Virus record (IMG/VR): IMGVR_UViG_3300005563_000030
Location: 1-64,000 of that record
DNA length: 64,000 nt
Reading direction: 5' to 3' (one strand)
DNA from: a virus
In this document: positions 1-6,638 of the stretch, in pieces
How the letters are laid out: each line of letters begins with the position of its first letter
How positions within the stretch are numbered: the first letter of the stretch is position 1
Made by a program: the position numbers and the translations under genes
The notes under the pieces: model-generated
Told to the model about the DNA's origin: nothing
Seen by the model: the letters and a program-made list of their open reading frames with translations, nothing else
The model's database searches: none

Positions 1-129
1 GAAGGCACCGAATGGGGTGAAACCTCACGACAAGCTGAGGAGAAGATGGCAGAGTATATCAAAAAATCAACTATGGATATATATGCTAAAAAAGCCCCGT
101 TAGTAATTATAGCAGAACAAAAATCATGA
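1..129 (+). CDS. Partial CDS, C-terminal 42 residues of an unrecognised protein
   Basis: Frame 1 is open from the window edge to a TGA at 127-129. The residues are charged and end in ...LVIIAEQKS. The stop overlaps the ATG of the next gene (ATGA at 126-129), the usual junction in this genome, which supports a real coding end. The start lies left of the window. Too little remains to assign a family. Confidence 0.7.
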   Translation, partial: EGTEWGETSRQAEEKMAEYIKKSTMDIYAKKAPLVIIAEQKS

Positions 130-395
130 GTAAGATAAACGAACAAGTTGTCATCTTAGGAGATGGTAGACCTATACGTGGTCGTATTACAAAAGTAAGC
201 GATGATGTATTTGGTGGCTATCATCCAAACAGAATCAATGAAGGCTTCGTAACAGAAGGCTATTTTAACAGAAAACCAAAAGTCGGCGAGAACTTCTTTG
301 TAGGTAGTTTCTATACCTCAGTTGTTACTGAGATAATAGATGATAACACATTTAAGACCCGCAATAGTACTTACAAGATCGAGTACCCTATATAA
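126..395 (+). CDS. Hypothetical small protein (89 aa)
   Basis: I do not recognise this protein. It is a short, probably beta-rich, basic-to-neutral protein (starts MSKINEQVVILGDGRPIRG) without membrane segments or cysteines. Its start overlaps the upstream stop by 4 nt, so it is probably translationally coupled to the preceding gene. Seventeen bases separate it from the next gene. The context is a run of small early-type phage genes. Confidence 0.75.
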   Translation: MSKINEQVVILGDGRPIRGRITKVSDDVFGGYHPNRINEGFVTEGYFNRKPKVGENFFVGSFYTSVVTEIIDDNTFKTRNSTYKIEYPI

Positions 396-412
396 CAATC
401 AAACGGAAGAGT

Positions 413-703
413 ATGAATATTTTCATTTTAGAGGAGAAGGCTACACAGGCTAAGATAGTTTTACATAAGCAGTTTGCGGTAATTAAACTTCCAAAAGACC
501 TTCCTGTTGAGGAACGATCTATTATGAGACGTAAGTTTCTGAACTTGATCGAAATCAATCAAAAGGAATGGAACTGGGACGGTGAAAACAATTTCTCTCT
601 GAAAGTTTATTACAAAATTGGTACTCCCTATATCTTTCTTAACAAGAGAGTAGGAAGTAATAAGAGAGAAACTGTAGCTACCTACAACTATAACGATCTT
701 TAA
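413..703 (+). CDS. Hypothetical small protein (96 aa)
   Basis: An unrecognised soluble protein, mixed charge, rich in aromatic residues near the C-terminus (KVYYKIGTPYIFLNKR). It has no obvious catalytic motif or membrane segment. It is the last gene before a strong intrinsic terminator at 705-728, so it ends a transcription unit. A purine-rich GGAAGAG lies just before the ATG, but SD-type sites are not the rule in this genome. Confidence 0.75.
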   Translation: MNIFILEEKATQAKIVLHKQFAVIKLPKDLPVEERSIMRRKFLNLIEINQKEWNWDGENNFSLKVYYKIGTPYIFLNKRVGSNKRETVATYNYNDL

Positions 704-704
704 C

Positions 705-728
705 AAAAGGGGAATTTCCCCTTTTTTT
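705..728 (+). terminator. Rho-independent terminator
   Basis: The sequence AAAAGGGGA-ATT-TCCCCTTTT forms a 9-bp stem with a 3-nt loop. It runs directly into seven T residues on the + strand. It starts one base after the TAA of the 413-703 gene. The following kinase gene therefore needs read-through or its own promoter; TATCTTTA just before its ATG is only a near match to a -7 box. Confidence 0.85.
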
Positions 729-740
729 AAATCTATCTTT

Positions 741-1259
741 ATGCAAGAAGACAATTTAGTACTAATTATCCTTTCTGGTATTCCCTGTTCAGGGAAAACA
801 ACATGGATTCAACAGAACACTTGGAAGTTGTACAATAAGTACAGTGCTCCTGTAGTAGTGATAAGTAAAGATTTGATAAGAGAGTCTTTGTATAAGTCTA
901 ATTATAATGGAGCTCAACGTACTAAAGTCAAGGAGAATAAGGTGTCTGACATCTTCTATAAGCAACTAGGTCTTGCTGCTTCTTTTCAGAGTGCTGTAAT
1001 CATTATAGATAACACTCATTGTGACGAGTCACGTATTGACCGCTACCTATCAATATTTAAGAATATTCACACAACCAAAAAGATGAAAATCTATGTGAAG
1101 TTCTTTGATATTCCTTTATGGAAAGCGCATTTACGTAATCTTATAAGAAGGCTAAAGACAGGGAAGTGGATTTCATGGCCTAATATGAAAATCCACTACA
1201 ACAGGTATCAAACAATTAATCAGGAAAAGTATAAACATTTATTACCAGATGACTTCTAA
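741..1259 (+). CDS. Polynucleotide-kinase-like P-loop protein
   Basis: A 172-aa P-loop NTPase of the AAA_33/T4 Pnkp-kinase type. It has Walker A GIPCSGKT (residues 13-20). The following KDLIRES and IIIDNTH stretches align by eye with the RDDYRQS and ISDTN segments of the T4 polynucleotide kinase N-terminal domain, and KFFDIPLWKAHLRNLIRR fits the lid region. The family transfers the gamma phosphate of ATP to 5'-OH RNA or DNA ends. The 3'-phosphatase half of T4 Pnkp is missing, so only the kinase reaction is expected. It overlaps the next gene by 11 nt. With the CCA-type and RlaP-type enzymes downstream it suggests RNA end repair. A zeta-toxin-like or other small-molecule kinase cannot be excluded. 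Confidence 0.75.
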   Translation: MQEDNLVLIILSGIPCSGKTTWIQQNTWKLYNKYSAPVVVISKDLIRESLYKSNYNGAQRTKVKENKVSDIFYKQLGLAASFQSAVIIIDNTHCDESRIDRYLSIFKNIHTTKKMKIYVKFFDIPLWKAHLRNLIRRLKTGKWISWPNMKIHYNRYQTINQEKYKHLLPDDF

Positions 1260-1530
1260 AGAATTCACGAAGATTAGCCAATTCTATGGTAAGTATTACA
1301 ACTGTCAGATGAGAGGTCATGTGTGGTTATTTCCTGAAGCAATTAATGAGATGCACACTCCTTCTCTTTCAGCAAAGTCAAGCTCATGGCAAGGAAAAAC
1401 AATCTACCTTAAGCCTGTACGAATGCGGATAGAGGGAGTACATTTTCGCATACAAGATCCAAACAATGGTCTTATAAATATCCACCGAAAGTATGTACAA
1501 GCAGTACTGCTTTATAATTATAACCATTAA
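1249..1530 (+). CDS. Hypothetical protein (93 aa)
   Basis: No family is recognised. It is a basic, aromatic-rich small protein (YGKYYNCQMRGHVWLFPEA near the N-terminus) with no membrane segment. The ATG lies inside the 3' end of the kinase gene (11-nt overlap) and its TAA overlaps the next ATG as TAATG, so kinase, this gene and the next look like one coupled unit. It could be an accessory to the kinase, but only position says so. Confidence 0.7.
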   Translation: MTSKEFTKISQFYGKYYNCQMRGHVWLFPEAINEMHTPSLSAKSSSWQGKTIYLKPVRMRIEGVHFRIQDPNNGLINIHRKYVQAVLLYNYNH

Positions 1531-1763
1531 TGCGAATATTTCAAGTAGATTTTTCAAGGTTAGGAACAACACAAGAATTGTTAAACTGGCTTACCACAGA
1601 AGGAATAAATGGTGGAAAAAACTGTGAGAGATATTGGATAGTAAGAACCAATGTTTCCATTCAGTCACCTCATGAAGACTTAGCTATACGTAACTTGTCA
1701 ATCTTTTTGGATATGGCTCAGAAACATAATTACCAATCAGTATTAATCACAAAAAATGCATAA
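1530..1763 (+). CDS. Hypothetical protein (77 aa)
   Basis: Unrecognised 77-residue protein with an alternating beta/alpha look (MRIFQVDFSRLGTTQELLNW at the start, helical C-terminus). It starts by a TAATG overlap with the upstream gene and its end overlaps the start of the CCA-type enzyme by 8 nt. Tight coupling on both sides places it in the putative RNA-repair transcription unit. Confidence 0.7.
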   Translation: MRIFQVDFSRLGTTQELLNWLTTEGINGGKNCERYWIVRTNVSIQSPHEDLAIRNLSIFLDMAQKHNYQSVLITKNA

Positions 1764-2496
1764 AGTACTATTCAAGTATTATGAGGTGGGTGGAGCTGTA
1801 CGTGACGAGTTAATGGGACAACAATCCAAAGACATTGATTACGTTGCTATTACCGACCTCGATAGATTAACCAAAGGTACCACCATTGAAGATGTGTGGA
1901 ACTTATTTGTACAAGACATTAAATTACGAGGTTTTGAAATATATCTCATTACACCAAGGGTTTATACAATACGAGCTAAGATGCCTGCTGGTGCTATCAC
2001 TGCTGATTTTGTACTAGCTCGTAAGGAAGTGGGATATGAGGAAGGAACTCGCAATCCTATTGTTGTTCCCGGTACATTATATGATGATCTGGAAAGAAGG
2101 GATTTTACAATGAATGCTATTGCAAAAGACCCTACAACAGGTCAGTATATTGACCCGTTTGGTGGACAGAAGGATATTAAGTTGAAGATTTTGAGGACAC
2201 CTATCAATGGTAGTATAACCTTTGAAGATGATCCTCTACGCTTCTTAAGAGCCCTTAGATTCGCCATAACCAAAGGCTTTCAAATTAGTCATGATATTCA
2301 AGTGCTACTACATAGCTTTGATTATGACAAGAAATTTGGTGTTGTATCAGAAGAGAGAATTCGTGAAGAGCTATACAAGTGTTTTAAGCATGATACGCTA
2401 AGAACATTAACTCATCTCAACGAGTTCTTTGCTTTAAAAAACTACGTTTTCAAAAGAACTAACTTGTGGCTCAAACCCACAAATGAAAAACAGTAA
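1756..2496 (+). CDS. CCA-adding-enzyme / poly(A) polymerase family nucleotidyltransferase, head-neck only
   Basis: A class II tRNA nucleotidyltransferase-like protein. Visible signatures are the polymerase head GGAVRD (12-17) with the catalytic carboxylates in KDIDYV (D26, D28). Further on are ERRDFTMNAIA, the DPFGGQKDI segment, and the neck motif DDPLRFLRALRFA that precedes nucleotide selection. The family adds CCA to tRNA 3' ends using CTP and ATP. At 246 aa it is much shorter than the roughly 400-aa bacterial enzymes, so the body and tail that bind the tRNA elbow are largely absent. It may work on phage or damaged host tRNA, or on another RNA end. No tRNA gene is in the window. It overlaps the gene before it by 8 nt and is 2 nt from the next. 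Confidence 0.88.
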   Translation: MHKVLFKYYEVGGAVRDELMGQQSKDIDYVAITDLDRLTKGTTIEDVWNLFVQDIKLRGFEIYLITPRVYTIRAKMPAGAITADFVLARKEVGYEEGTRNPIVVPGTLYDDLERRDFTMNAIAKDPTTGQYIDPFGGQKDIKLKILRTPINGSITFEDDPLRFLRALRFAITKGFQISHDIQVLLHSFDYDKKFGVVSEERIREELYKCFKHDTLRTLTHLNEFFALKNYVFKRTNLWLKPTNEKQ

Positions 2497-2498
2497 AA

Positions 2499-3500
2499 AT
2501 GGCACTATATCGCGCAGGTGACCACGTAACATTCACCATAATGACTTTTGGTATAAAAGAAGCCAAAGGTCAAATTCTCAGAGTTAGGAAAAATGTTGAC
2601 AACGGAGATAAATATAATAGCTACGACGTTGAAACAATCGGTGTAATTCCTGTTAGAAAATATGTTATTCAGGATAAACATATTCATCCCTTTAAGGTAG
2701 ATGCTATTCCGGGAATAGAAGGTCAGAGATTTAATCTTGAACTGAAAGAGGCGATGTTTGGAAATGCAGGAAATATTATAAATGATCCTAATCCCATTGC
2801 TGGTGTTAAAGACCTTAAGCAGGAAAGAGAAGAAGCTAAAAGAAAAGCTTTGCTTGAGCAGATGGAGAAATTGAAGATGTTAGCCGAACAAAAACCTAAA
2901 CCTAAACCCATAAATAAAGGTATCTGGGGAAGGATAGAGGGAGCTAATTATATACCTCATGTAAATCCATTTGATGATGAGGATAAACCACAAGCTGTAC
3001 CAGCTCCACCTAATCCAGTAGTAAATCTTGAGGATTATAAAACCCCAAAAGGTGTTCTTCCTGAGTATGTCTTAACAATCAATAATCATATTATTCCTGT
3101 ATATGATTATGATAAGGCTAGACCAGAATACGGTATAACAAGTGCTCAGTATGCTGCGGTAGATCATAAGGCTAAGTATTATTATATCTTCAAGACAAAA
3201 GAAGGTAATATCTTAAGCCCTTCTTTCGACGCTATTTCTAAGGAAATACGTTTCAGATGTTCTATCACAGGTCGTTTTTTCGTGAATCAGCATCAAAGAA
3301 TGGGTATTCACGATATGCCTGAACGTTTAAGAGATGCCGCTGACCAACTCTGGATTGAGTTGAATAACTTCAAACTCAACGCCAAGAAGCCTATTGCACA
3401 AAATCCGTATAAACCTAAAAAGAAACTTCGTAGAAAATACGAAGAAATGCCTAAAATCAAAGACGCCAAACATTATGACACAAAAGATTACATTGCCTAA
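2499..3500 (+). CDS. Hypothetical protein with central coiled coil (333 aa)
   Basis: No family is recognised. Residues 1-80 look beta-rich, possibly SH3-like (MALYRAGDHVTFTIMTFGIK). About residues 105-135 form a charged E/K/R-rich helix typical of a coiled coil, followed by a K/P repeat (KPKPKP) linker. A globular C-terminal half follows with the YYYIFKTKEGN segment and a basic tail. It has no membrane segment. Its 3' end overlaps the RlaP-like gene by 26 nt. Placement between two nucleotidyltransferases makes an RNA-related role thinkable but unproven. Confidence 0.75.
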   Translation: MALYRAGDHVTFTIMTFGIKEAKGQILRVRKNVDNGDKYNSYDVETIGVIPVRKYVIQDKHIHPFKVDAIPGIEGQRFNLELKEAMFGNAGNIINDPNPIAGVKDLKQEREEAKRKALLEQMEKLKMLAEQKPKPKPINKGIWGRIEGANYIPHVNPFDDEDKPQAVPAPPNPVVNLEDYKTPKGVLPEYVLTINNHIIPVYDYDKARPEYGITSAQYAAVDHKAKYYYIFKTKEGNILSPSFDAISKEIRFRCSITGRFFVNQHQRMGIHDMPERLRDAADQLWIELNNFKLNAKKPIAQNPYKPKKKLRRKYEEMPKIKDAKHYDTKDYIA

Positions 3501-4602
3501 TTTAGGCAAAGGAAATACCATCATCTATGGATGTATCGTAGGTTCACAAGCCTACGGTACAAACGTAGAGGGAAGCGATGTTGACAAAAAATGGGTATAT
3601 GTTCAAAGTGCTGAGAGCTTCTTTGTAAATGGGTATAAACCCCAAATCGAAATAAGCAAAGATGAAGTAGCTTATGAACTCTCTCGGTTTTTGGAACTCG
3701 CTGAGAAAGCCAACCCTACTATCCTTGAGCTTCTTTTCAGTCCCAAAGAGTGTGTTATTTACAAACATCTTGTATTTGAACCAGTTCTAAGGACAAGAAA
3801 AAGCTTTCTCACTAAACAGTGTAAATATTCTTTTGCAGGCTATGCTATTTCTCAAATAGAAAAAGCTAAGGGTTTGGATAAGAAGATAAACTGGGAGTCT
3901 GAGAAGGTAACTCGCAAAACCGTACTTGATTTCTGTTATTTTGTAACAGATTATATTGAAAGGTACGAAGCCAAGTACATTAGTAAGCCCTTAAAAGAAG
4001 CGTTTACACTAAGTCAAATTAGACTAATGGGGCTTGCTGCAATACCACATACGAAAGATCTTTATAATGTCTTTCACGATGCTAAATATCCTTTCAAAGG
4101 AATTGTCCAAGACGAAGAAAATTCTAATGATATTTCTTTGTCAAGCATTCCTCATGATGCTTATTGTGTAGGTATGTTATATTTTAACAAGGATGGCTAT
4201 ACCCAGCATTGTAAAGCTTATAGTGAGTATCAAATGTGGTTAGCAAACCGCAACACTCAACGCTATATGGATATTCAAAACCACGGTCAGAAAATTGACG
4301 GTAAGAATATGCTGCACTGCTTACGCTTGATAGAAACAGCAAAAGATATTGCTGAATTTGGAGAGCTCATTGTACGTAGAGAGAATGCTGAGTATTTAAA
4401 GGATGTTCGTCTAGGTAAATATGACTTAGAAACTCTCCTTGAAACAGCTAAAGGTAAAATAGCAGAACTTGACACGCTATTTGATAATAGCAGTCTTCCT
4501 ACGAAAGTAGTTGAAAAAGAATACATTAAAGATCTTAACGCTACAATTCGTAAAGTTCTACATGTAACAAGACCTGCCGAAGTAATCGAAACAACTAATT
4601 AA
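3475..4602 (+). CDS. RlaP-like nucleotidyltransferase (DNA polymerase beta superfamily)
   Basis: A 375-aa protein resembling the RlaP/YcgL-type predicted nucleotidyltransferases (pol-beta fold, named for association with RNA ligases). The signature is GSQAYGTN (23-30) followed by VEGSDVDKKWV with the paired aspartates D35 and D37. Downstream is the helical ELSRFLELAEKANPTILELL segment usual for this family. It presumably transfers a nucleotide to RNA ends. The ATG at 3475 is preferred over an upstream in-frame ATG at 3394, because the latter would bury 107 nt in the previous gene and add an unconserved basic extension. Together with the kinase and CCA-type enzyme it makes a plausible RNA-repair group; no RNA ligase is visible in this window. 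Confidence 0.82.
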   Translation: MTQKITLPNLGKGNTIIYGCIVGSQAYGTNVEGSDVDKKWVYVQSAESFFVNGYKPQIEISKDEVAYELSRFLELAEKANPTILELLFSPKECVIYKHLVFEPVLRTRKSFLTKQCKYSFAGYAISQIEKAKGLDKKINWESEKVTRKTVLDFCYFVTDYIERYEAKYISKPLKEAFTLSQIRLMGLAAIPHTKDLYNVFHDAKYPFKGIVQDEENSNDISLSSIPHDAYCVGMLYFNKDGYTQHCKAYSEYQMWLANRNTQRYMDIQNHGQKIDGKNMLHCLRLIETAKDIAEFGELIVRRENAEYLKDVRLGKYDLETLLETAKGKIAELDTLFDNSSLPTKVVEKEYIKDLNATIRKVLHVTRPAEVIETTN

Positions 4603-4614
4603 AATCATAATTTT

Positions 4615-4776
4615 ATGACAATTCAACAGACAGCACTACAAGCTTTCATGGAAGATAACGATGATCTAGTTATGCCTGAATTATTCGATGAAGACTTTGA
4701 CGACTTCTTACCAGAAATAGATTGGGAAGAAGATGATTTTGAGTTCGCAGGAAATGACGATTTTTGGTTAATGTAA
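4615..4776 (+). CDS. Hyperacidic mini-protein (53 aa)
   Basis: Reads from ATG at 4615 to TAA at 4774-4776. Of 53 residues, 19 are Asp/Glu and none is Lys, Arg or His; Phe, Leu and Trp are interspersed (for example FDEDFDDFLPEIDW). The gene sits 12 nt after the RlaP-like gene and 10 nt before the next, in the same direction, so it fills an otherwise empty slot. Such composition is known from DNA-mimic inhibitors and from small acidic phage modifiers of host proteins, but no homology is claimed. Confidence 0.65.
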   Translation: MTIQQTALQAFMEDNDDLVMPELFDEDFDDFLPEIDWEEDDFEFAGNDDFWLM

Positions 4777-4786
4777 ATATTTCTTG

Positions 4787-5215
4787 ATGGTACATGCATT
4801 ATTTCCAGAAGGCATCTATTACATAGGAGACCCCTCTTATGTAATAGATGACTGGAAGGGCTTTTTAAAGAACATGGAAGATGGTAAGAGTGAATATCTC
4901 TTTGTATTCCAAGGAAGGGTAGTTGCTGCTGGATTCAGTAACAGTGGATCTGGTGTATTTGATGGTATTCCTACTGACTCAGATATAATAGCCCTTCTTC
5001 CAATAAATCTTATTAAGCCTGAAAGAGAAGACTTTGGATTAACAATAGGGATGCCTGACCGATTTGAAGTAACCATACAAAATGGATTATTCAATTTTGG
5101 TGATATTACTATTGATACCGAAGAAAAGGATGAGTTCATCGAAAGAGATGATGAAGACGACATACCTGATGACAATTGGTGGGATGAACCTATCAGATTA
5201 GAAAACGAACAATAA
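4787..5215 (+). CDS. Hypothetical protein with GDPSYV motif (142 aa)
   Basis: The N-terminal segment YYIGDPSYVIDDW resembles a GDPCYV-type motif found in many small phage proteins of unknown function. The rest is a compact beta-rich domain containing RVVAAGFSNSGSG, followed by a strongly acidic tail (ERDDEDD) of about 30 residues. The ATG at 4787 is chosen; a TTG three bases earlier is in frame but unnecessary. It is followed 4 nt later by another acidic protein. Function unknown. Confidence 0.7.
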   Translation: MVHALFPEGIYYIGDPSYVIDDWKGFLKNMEDGKSEYLFVFQGRVVAAGFSNSGSGVFDGIPTDSDIIALLPINLIKPEREDFGLTIGMPDRFEVTIQNGLFNFGDITIDTEEKDEFIERDDEDDIPDDNWWDEPIRLENEQ

Positions 5216-5219
5216 CACT

Positions 5220-5498
5220 ATGGCTAAAATCTTAGTAATCAAAGACACGTATTTTATCGACCCTCATGGTACTCCTGATTTTGGTGGGACTAATAAATTC
5301 ATAGCAGAAGAAGGAGATTATGACAGTACTCCTGAAGGTATGTATGAGCAGTATGATGAGAATGTTGAAGAGGAAGATCTTCAAGCAAATGAAGATGGTT
5401 ATAACTCAGAAGCTTATAGATATGAAGTCAAAATCCTTGAGTCTCAACTAGAAATTGACCATGCTGAATTAATAATCGAAGCTTATAACGCACTATAA
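5220..5498 (+). CDS. Hypothetical acidic protein (92 aa)
   Basis: Unrecognised and strongly acidic, with many Glu/Asp between residues 25 and 60 and a helical C-terminus (LESQLEIDHAELIIEAYNAL). No cysteine pairs or membrane segments. It ends in TAATG with the next gene. It belongs to a run of four consecutive acidic or acid-tailed proteins (4615-5995). Confidence 0.7.
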   Translation: MAKILVIKDTYFIDPHGTPDFGGTNKFIAEEGDYDSTPEGMYEQYDENVEEEDLQANEDGYNSEAYRYEVKILESQLEIDHAELIIEAYNAL

Positions 5499-5995
5499 TG
5501 AAGTATTATTTATTGACATTCAATGAAGATTATGCTGATGAGCATGATGTTCCAGCTCTTGCTTGTTTCAATGAGAAACAATTTAACAAGTGGAAGAAAA
5601 CAGAATCAGGTATTCTAACAAAGAACCTAGAGGAGAAGAAGAAAGCTTATAGAGCCAAACAAAAAGCTTACGACGACTATTGGAAACTATCTACCGCAAA
5701 GCGAGAGAAGGTAAAACAACCTGAATACTATAGTCCTCGCGAGGCGCCCCAAAAACTAAGAGTATCTGGTATACGGGCACATCTTGGTAATAGTGGAGAT
5801 GGATTTGAAGGATCTTTCAGGGATTTATTCCTTATGGAAGAATTTATCAAGAAGGGGTATGTGGAAGTAACAGAAGTAGATGCAAACTTCTATAAGATAT
5901 TTAATAAAGCAAGATTAAGTGATTTATCACTTAGTAATATCTTTGATGAAGATTTTGAAGTCTATGACTACAATGAAGACGAAGAAGATGAATAA
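5498..5995 (+). CDS. Hypothetical protein with acidic tail (165 aa)
   Basis: Unrecognised. Residues about 25-70 are a Lys-rich helix, the middle contains LRVSGIRAHLGNSGDGFEG, and the last 20 residues are acidic (ending YNEDEEDE). The gene is the last of its transcription unit: a bidirectional hairpin terminator begins at its stop codon. The next gene is on the opposite strand. Confidence 0.72.
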   Translation: MKYYLLTFNEDYADEHDVPALACFNEKQFNKWKKTESGILTKNLEEKKKAYRAKQKAYDDYWKLSTAKREKVKQPEYYSPREAPQKLRVSGIRAHLGNSGDGFEGSFRDLFLMEEFIKKGYVEVTEVDANFYKIFNKARLSDLSLSNIFDEDFEVYDYNEDEEDE

Positions 5996-6022
5996 AAAAA
6001 GGGAGCTTTTGCTCCCTTCTTC
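5994..6022. terminator. Bidirectional intrinsic terminator between converging genes
   Basis: GGGAGC (6001-6006), a TTTT loop and GCTCCC (6011-6016) form a perfect 6-bp GC-rich stem. It has seven A residues on its left and a T-rich TTCTTCTT on its right, so it can terminate transcripts from both directions. It lies exactly between the converging genes ending at 5995 (+) and 6023 (-). Confidence 0.85.
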
Positions 6023-6523
6023 TTAACCTTCAATTGTAATCCTTGAAGCTGCTTCGTTAGCCATACCTACGGCTGCTTCAACTTCATCCTTATCTATTTT
6101 CTCACCTGTGAAGGATACGATTTTAGCGTGTTTGGATGGAGCATCTGCATCTACTACTTTACTCTTTACTTCTCGCTTTTCATTCTCTGCTTGGAAATGT
6201 GCATTCAGCTTCTCTGTAAACGCATTAATTTCATCGTCTGGAATTGGATTACCTTCCATATCTTCATACGCTACAGTTACTTTACCTGACTTAAAGCCAC
6301 GCGCAAGTACTTGCTGGAATGCAGTGATTCCGGGGGTAAAGATGTTAAAAAAGTTAAATAATGCGCCTAGTTCTTCACCAGTAATTTCAAACTTTTCAGT
6401 ACTAGACCAATGTGGGACTTGACGAAAAGGTCTCATTTCAGGTGCTTTTGTTTCACTCATTTGTTTTGATTTTTTGTATTTTAATACATTTTGTTTACGT
6501 TCCTTATTCTTCCTTTGTGCCAT
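6023..6523 (-). CDS. Hypothetical protein, sole leftward gene in the left arm (166 aa)
   Basis: Unrecognised soluble protein. The first 25 residues are strongly basic (KNKERKQNVLKYKKSK). A central region contains FEITGEELGALFNFFNIFTPG and the C-terminus is helical with FTGEKIDKDEVEAAVGMANE. It is transcribed against all its neighbours from a near-consensus Bacteroidota promoter (6539-6569) and stops at the shared terminator at 6001-6016, so it is a monocistronic unit. A basic tail with independent strong transcription could fit a nucleic-acid-binding or regulatory protein, but this is inference. An internal Met at residue 22 is an alternative start. Confidence 0.78.
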   Translation of the reverse strand: MAQRKNKERKQNVLKYKKSKQMSETKAPEMRPFRQVPHWSSTEKFEITGEELGALFNFFNIFTPGITAFQQVLARGFKSGKVTVAYEDMEGNPIPDDEINAFTEKLNAHFQAENEKREVKSKVVDADAPSKHAKIVSFTGEKIDKDEVEAAVGMANEAASRITIEG

Positions 6524-6538
6524 AGATTAACTATAACA

Positions 6539-6569
6539 CAAAGGTAACACGAATAAATGAAATAACAAA
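6539..6569 (-). promoter_or_regulatory. Bacteroidota-type promoter for the 6023-6523 gene
   Basis: On the minus strand TTTG (6569-6566) is followed after exactly 19 nt by TACCTTTG (6546-6539). This matches the known Bacteroidota housekeeping promoter TTTG-N19/20-TAnnTTTG. The expected start of transcription is about 6532, a few bases upstream of the ATG at 6523. Confidence 0.85.
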
Positions 6570-6584
6570 ATATTTCTCAATTAT

Positions 6585-6615
6585 TTTTTATTATCAGTTT
6601 ATTTATATATTTTTG
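6585..6615 (+). promoter_or_regulatory. Probable Bacteroidota-type promoter for nrdJ
   Basis: TATTTTTG at 6608-6615 matches TAnnTTTG. Nineteen bases upstream is TTTT (6585-6588), one base from the TTTG consensus. The expected start is near 6622, leaving a leader of about 17 nt before the nrdJ ATG. It is divergent from the promoter at 6539-6569. Confidence 0.65.
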
Positions 6616-6638
6616 CAAGCTAAATTTTTGAATAATTA

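Noticed and set aside
3394-3474. Upstream in-frame start for the RlaP-like gene at 3394
   Set aside because: It would overlap the previous gene by 107 nt and add a basic extension that is just the previous gene in another frame. The ATG at 3475 fits the family start.
5735-5760. Palindrome CCTCGCGAGG and adjacent GC-rich run
   Set aside because: It lies inside a coding gene with no matching copies elsewhere and no link to a promoter or start; probably chance.
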